Source of the DNA: a bacterium
Lineage (GTDB): Bacteria > Planctomycetota > B15-G4 > JADJEK01
Length of the DNA: 8,857 nt
Direction of reading: 5' to 3'
Assembly: GCA_030428825.1 (NCBI GenBank)
Contig: JAUIEL010000258.1
Location: 1-8,857, forward strand
Numbering within the stretch: position 1 is the stretch's first letter; each line of letters begins with the position of its first letter. Below are positions 5,418 to 8,857 of the stretch, one piece after another. A model generated the notes under the pieces. The model was given only the letters and a program-made list of their open reading frames with translations, was not told the DNA's origin and ran no database searches. The position numbers and the translations under genes are program-made.

Positions 5418-8400
5418 GTGAGGAGCCTGTCGTTGATCTCCCGTGCCCTTCCCTCCCTGTCGTCTCTCTCCCTCGTCCTCGTCCTGACCGCGGCCCCGGC
5501 CGAGGCCCAGGACGCCTGGCCCGGCGCGAGCTGGCCGACCGCCGTCCCCGAGACCGTCGGCTTCGACTCGTCGGAACTCGCGATCGCCGTCAACTCCTTG
5601 AACGGCAACGTCTTCGTCGCGAAGAGCGGCTACCGGATCGCGCAGAAGGGGGACGTGGCCAAGAAGTACGCCCTCTACTCGGTCGGGAAGTCGATCACGG
5701 CGCTCGTGTTCGGCCGGCTGGTGCAGGAGGGGAAGGTGAACCTCGACGACGTCGTGCCGGGTTCCGTCGGCGCGTCCGGGGAGTCCGCGACCTACCGTGA
5801 GTTCCTCGCCATGCGGAGCGACTTCGGTCTCACCCCGCACGCACCGGGGCAGAACCACGCGTACAACAACTACTCCGTCCATCACTACGGCGAGCAGATC
5901 CGGTCGCACTACCCGGGCCAGAACCAGGTCGCCATCCTCGACTCCGCCCTCTACTCGACCCTCGGCCGCCAGGACCCGACCGGGTTCGGCGGGCTCTGGT
6001 CCGGTTGGGGCGGCGGCTTCGACTCGAGCGCGCGCGACATCGCGCGGATCGGCCTCCTCCTCCTCCGCGACGGGAAGTGGAAGACGCAGCAGCTCGTGCC
6101 GAAGTCGTTCGTCGACGCGCTCTACCTGAACCAGATCCCGTCCGGCTCGAACGCGTCGTCGTCGACCGGCGGCTCGCCGACGCAGGGCCCGCCGGGGAAC
6201 AACTGGTGGAACCAGTTCGCGATCACCGCCGCGCTCCAGGGGAACTACAGCTACGGCTGGTGGACGAACGCGAGCGGCCTCTACCCCGGCATCCCGCTCC
6301 AGACGCTCTGGGCGGACGGGCTGAACGGCCATCGGATCATCGTCTGCCCGGAGAAGGACCTCGTCGTCACCGTCACGTACGGCGGCGACGACCAGAGCCC
6401 CGAGGACATCCTCGCGCCGATCCTCGGCGCCGAGATCGCGCCCCCGCCGGCGGGCGTCGTCGGCGGCGAGGCGAAGGTCTGGCACGAGGTGACGGTCACC
6501 TTCGACGGACCGTTCACGAGCGAGAGCGCCGTGCCGAACCCGTTCCGCGACTACCGGCTCGACGTCACCTTCACCCACGGCGGGACCAGCCTGACCGTCC
6601 CCGGCTTCTTCGCCGCCGACGGCGACGCCGCGAACACCGGCGCCACCTCCGGCAACAAGTGGCGGGTCCGCTTCACGCCGCCCGAGGCCGGGGAGTGGAC
6701 ATACGTCGCGTCGTTCCGCACCGGTCCGAACATCGCGATCAGCACCGACCCGTTCGCCGGCGACCCGACCGGATCGCACGGCGCGACCGGCGTCTTCTCG
6801 GTCGAGCCGAGCGACGCGACGGGCCGGGACTTCCGCGGGCACGGGACGCTCCGCCACGTCGGCGAGCGGTACCTCCGGTTCGCGGGGACCGACGAGGCGT
6901 TCCTGAAGGGAGGCGCCGCCTCCCCGGAGAACCTGCTCGCCTACCAGGGGTTCGACCAGACCCCGCCGACGCACCAATACGCGCCGCACGCGAGCGACTG
7001 GCTCCCCGGCGATCCGGACTGGGGGAGCGGGGCCGGGAAGAACATCATCGGCGCCCTGAACTACCTCGCCTCGACCGGCGTGAACTCCGTGGGGTTCCTC
7101 ACCATGAACGCCGGCGGCGACGGCGACGACGTCTGGCCGTGGACGCAGTCGGGCGCGATCTACCGCTACGACTGCTCGAAGCTCGACCAGTGGGAGATCG
7201 TCTTCGACCACATGACCGCGCTCGGCCTCCAGCTGCACGTCGTGACGCAGGAAGCCGAGAACGACCAGCTCCTCGACGGCGGCGCGCTCGGCCTTCAGCG
7301 CGCGCTCTACTACCGCGAGCTGATCGCCCGCTTCGCGCACCACCCGGCCCTCGTCTGGAACCTCGGCGACGAGAACACGAACTCCGACGCCGAGCGGAAG
7401 GAGTTCGCCGCGTACTTCGAGATGCTCGACGCGTACGACCATCCGATCGTGGTCCACACCTTCCCGAGCGCGCAGGGATCGATCTACAACCCGCTGCTCG
7501 GGTTCGCCCCCGTCGACGGACCCTCCCTGCACATGGGGAGCCTCGGCCCGGTCCACGACACCACCAAGCTCTGGATCGAACTCTCCGCGAACGCCGGTCA
7601 CCCTTGGTTCGTCTGCCTCGACGAGATCGGTCCGGCGAGCGACGGCGTGGTCCCCGACGCGGTCGACGCCACGCACGACGGCGTGCGGACGAAGGCGCTC
7701 TGGGGGAACCTCATGGCGGGCGGCGCCGGCGTCGCGTGGACGTTCGGGGACGCGTACGAGCACGACGACCTCGACTGCGAGGACTGGCGGTCCCGCGACG
7801 CGATGTGGACGCAGACCGACACCGCGCTCCGCTTCTTCCGCGACCACCTCCCGTTCGACGAGATGACCGCGGCGGACGAGCGGACGCTCGACCCGACCGA
7901 CTACGTGTTCGCGAAGGGTGACGACCTGATCGCCGTCTACCTCCCCGCCGGCGGCGCGCCGACCCTCGACTTCGGCGCCGCGAACCACGTCTACACGGTC
8001 CGCTGGTTCGACCCGCGGAACGGCGGCCCCCTCCGCCTCGGCTCGAAGGGCTCGGTCCTCGGCTACGGCGCGGTCTCCCTCGGCCTCCCGCCCGAGGAGA
8101 CGTCGTCCGACTGGCTCGTCCTGGTCGAACGCGCGACCGACTTCGCCCCGACCTACGGCGAGGGCGTCGTCGGCTACGCCGGCGAGGTCCCCGCGATCGC
8201 CGGCTCCGACCCGACGCTCGACGGCGGCGTCTTCGCCGTCACCCTCGACGGCGCCCGCCCGGGGAACCTGGCGTTCTGCGTCGTCGGCCGGAACTCGGCG
8301 GAGAAGCCGTACTACGCCGGCAGCATCTGGAACGACCACAGCGTCGGCCTCTTCCCGTTCGTCACCGACGGCATCGGCCACGCGCAGTACGCCCTGACCC

Positions 8401-8519
8401 TCCCGCCGATCGCGGAGTACGTCGGCCGCTCGCTCTACTTCCAGTGGATCGTGGCCGAGCAGGACGCGCCGCAGGGGATCGCGCTGTCGCAAGGTCTGCA
8501 GGCGGTGCTGCACTTCTGA
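5418..8519 (+). CDS. Secreted serine hydrolase fused to a DUF5060 glycoside hydrolase with Collagen_bind_2 domain
   Basis: A 1033-residue exported multidomain enzyme, numbered from GTG at 5418. The signal peptide ends after AEA (28-30). Residues about 36-335 are a beta-lactamase-fold serine hydrolase: SVGK (88-91) gives the catalytic Ser88 and Lys91, YNN (149-151) the tyrosine motif, and ADGLNG (299-304) stands where related proteins carry the third active-site motif. Residues 352-442 are a DUF5060 beta-domain (VTFDGPFTSESAVPNPF, then RVRFTPPEAGEWTY). Residues about 470-815 are a TIM-barrel glycoside hydrolase of the clan-A type. It has a likely acid/base Glu652 in WNLGDEN and a nucleophile Glu736 in CLDEIGPA; both are assigned by motif position. 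Residues about 820-905 match Collagen_bind_2 (IAVYLPAGG, RWFDPRNGG). Residues about 910-1033 form a beta-sandwich shared with the 327-residue protein. The likely role is attack on a polysaccharide or glycoconjugate outside the cytoplasm. Substrate and bifunctional action are inferred. Both catalytic units look complete. Confidence 0.96.
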   Translation: MRSLSLISRALPSLSSLSLVLVLTAAPAEAQDAWPGASWPTAVPETVGFDSSELAIAVNSLNGNVFVAKSGYRIAQKGDVAKKYALYSVGKSITALVFGRLVQEGKVNLDDVVPGSVGASGESATYREFLAMRSDFGLTPHAPGQNHAYNNYSVHHYGEQIRSHYPGQNQVAILDSALYSTLGRQDPTGFGGLWSGWGGGFDSSARDIARIGLLLLRDGKWKTQQLVPKSFVDALYLNQIPSGSNASSSTGGSPTQGPPGNNWWNQFAITAALQGNYSYGWWTNASGLYPGIPLQTLWADGLNGHRIIVCPEKDLVVTVTYGGDDQSPEDILAPILGAEIAPPPAGVVGGEAKVWHEVTVTFDGPFTSESAVPNPFRDYRLDVTFTHGGTSLTVPGFFAADGDAANTGATSGNKWRVRFTPPEAGEWTYVASFRTGPNIAISTDPFAGDPTGSHGATGVFSVEPSDATGRDFRGHGTLRHVGERYLRFAGTDEAFLKGGAASPENLLAYQGFDQTPPTHQYAPHASDWLPGDPDWGSGAGKNIIGALNYLASTGVNSVGFLTMNAGGDGDDVWPWTQSGAIYRYDCSKLDQWEIVFDHMTALGLQLHVVTQEAENDQLLDGGALGLQRALYYRELIARFAHHPALVWNLGDENTNSDAERKEFAAYFEMLDAYDHPIVVHTFPSAQGSIYNPLLGFAPVDGPSLHMGSLGPVHDTTKLWIELSANAGHPWFVCLDEIGPASDGVVPDAVDATHDGVRTKALWGNLMAGGAGVAWTFGDAYEHDDLDCEDWRSRDAMWTQTDTALRFFRDHLPFDEMTAADERTLDPTDYVFAKGDDLIAVYLPAGGAPTLDFGAANHVYTVRWFDPRNGGPLRLGSKGSVLGYGAVSLGLPPEETSSDWLVLVERATDFAPTYGEGVVGYAGEVPAIAGSDPTLDGGVFAVTLDGARPGNLAFCVVGRNSAEKPYYAGSIWNDHSVGLFPFVTDGIGHAQYALTLPPIAEYVGRSLYFQWIVAEQDAPQGIALSQGLQAVLHF
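5421..5425 (+). promoter_or_regulatory. Ribosome binding site that favours a TTG start at 5433
   Basis: The GTG at 5418 has no purine-rich sequence before it. AGGAG at 5421-5425 lies seven bases before an in-frame TTG at 5433. Starting there gives MISRALPSLSSLSLVLVL, still a good signal peptide, only five residues shorter. The other genes here have strong Shine-Dalgarno sites, so TTG 5433 may be the true start. The longer span is kept in the gene entry so that no coding sequence is lost. Confidence 0.55.
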
Positions 8520-8551
8520 TCGAAGCTGCCAAGATTGCGCGGCGCAGGGCC

Positions 8552-8701
8552 GGGTCGCTGCGCGAGGCTGTGACACCGCTGCGCGGGGCGGTCGCGGCGC
8601 TGCGCTGGCTTGGGTCGCTGCGCGGGCTGGTGACACCGCTGCGCGGGGCGGGGGCCACTGCGCGTGGAGCGATGGGCCGCTTCGCGGGGTTCCGCTGCGC
8701 G
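8552..8701. repeat. Tandem GC-rich repeat array with ~20-bp core period and 60-bp higher-order unit
   Basis: A core CGCTGCGCG or close variant occurs at 8556, 8577, 8598, 8616, 8637, 8656, 8678 and 8693, a spacing of 15-22 bases. The array has a higher-order unit of exactly 60 bases: 8552-8564 is identical to 8612-8624, and the 21 bases at 8571-8591 are identical to 8631-8651. The copies decay rightwards. On the plus strand one frame gives a matching 20-residue repeat (LRxxVTPLRGA), but it has no credible start. The array starts 32 bases after the stop codon of the large hydrolase. Confidence 0.8.
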
Positions 8702-8754
8702 CGGGGCGGTGAACGGGGATTCGGCCGCGGGGCGTTCGGGGGCCACGGTCCGCC

Positions 8755-8775
8755 GGGAGCGGGAGAGGGAGGGGG
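8755..8775 (+). other. Canonical G-quadruplex motif
   Basis: Four G-runs are arranged GGG, 3-base loop (AGC), GGG, 3-base loop (AGA), GGG, 1-base loop (A), GGGGG. This satisfies the standard G3+N1-7 pattern with short loops. It lies on the plus strand within a G-rich stretch that has further GGGG runs at about 8714-8741. Confidence 0.6.
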
Positions 8776-8857
8776 CGTTCGGCCCGCTCCACGGGCGGCA
8801 CGCGCGTGGGGAACGGCGGGGCCGGGCTCGACGTCGGCGGCTGCGCTGGAGGTCGGT

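Larger units (their letters stand above)
8520..8857. other. Non-coding GC-rich tail, no gene supported
   Basis: These 338 bases after the large hydrolase show no ORF with a ribosome binding site, signal peptide or recognisable family. Frames on both strands stay open only because stop codons are rare at this composition, and their translations are low-complexity Arg/Gly/Pro/Ala. The plus strand is markedly G-rich compared with the coding sequence before it. The stretch contains a short-period repeat array and a G-quadruplex motif (listed separately), and a small hairpin GCGCAG/CTGCGC (8542-8547 with 8558-8563) that could end the hydrolase transcript. A downstream gene may begin beyond the window. 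Confidence 0.6.

Noticed and set aside
5270..5800. Forward frame starting within the palindrome upstream of the large hydrolase
   Set aside because: It overlaps the hydrolase in another frame, has no ribosome site and is low-complexity.
5523..6422. Antibiotic-resistance beta-lactamase
   Set aside because: The SxxK and YxN motifs fit the fold, but the third motif is not KTG, and the sequence resembles environmental serine hydrolases/esterases and is fused to a glycosidase.
8552..8701. CRISPR array
   Set aside because: The repeat cores are only about 9 bases, the period is about 20 bases, and the intervening sequence is itself repeated, so there are no unique spacers.
5313..8801. Reverse-strand open frame of more than 1100 codons opposite the large hydrolase
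   Set aside because: The translation is Arg/Val/Glu/Ala-rich with no domain or signal peptide. It stays open because stop codons are rare opposite GC3-biased coding sequence. The forward strand carries clear conserved domains.
8672..8857. Possible Gly/Arg-rich protein starting at ATG 8672 and open to the right edge
   Set aside because: The GGAG before it is only two bases away, the composition is RGG-like low complexity from G-rich DNA, and there is no supporting domain.

Overview
The window is very GC-rich DNA with strongly GC-biased third codon positions. It carries five protein genes, one cut by the left edge, and every one starts with a plausible signal peptide. The protein families point to a planctomycete-like or similar large-genome environmental bacterium: FG-GAP/VCBS propellers, a CRTAC1-like protein with an ASPIC/UnbV domain, a DUF5060-type glycoside hydrolase, and a shared C-terminal beta-sandwich of the kind common in planctomycete secreted proteins. 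No rRNA, tRNA, CRISPR array, transposase or phage gene is visible.

Layout. Three genes read leftwards. From right to left they are a 571-residue seven-bladed FG-GAP propeller (1349-3064), a 327-residue secreted beta-rich protein (288-1271), and the first 73 codons of another secreted protein (1-221). Two genes read rightwards. They are a 633-residue CRTAC1-like propeller with a UnbV domain (3278-5179) and a 1033-residue multidomain enzyme (5418-8519). The two propeller genes diverge from a 213-base intergenic region (3065-3277). The right edge (8520-8857) is non-coding as far as can be judged and holds a GC-rich short-period repeat array and a canonical G-quadruplex motif.

The most notable gene is at 5418-8519. 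It joins a complete beta-lactamase-fold serine hydrolase to a complete DUF5060, TIM-barrel and Collagen_bind_2 glycoside hydrolase, and adds a C-terminal domain that can be aligned with the C terminus of the 327-residue protein. The bifunctional esterase plus glycosidase role suggested here is inference. The locus as a whole looks like a secreted or cell-surface set combining adhesion or recognition propellers with a polysaccharide- or glycoconjugate-processing enzyme. The substrate cannot be read from the sequence.
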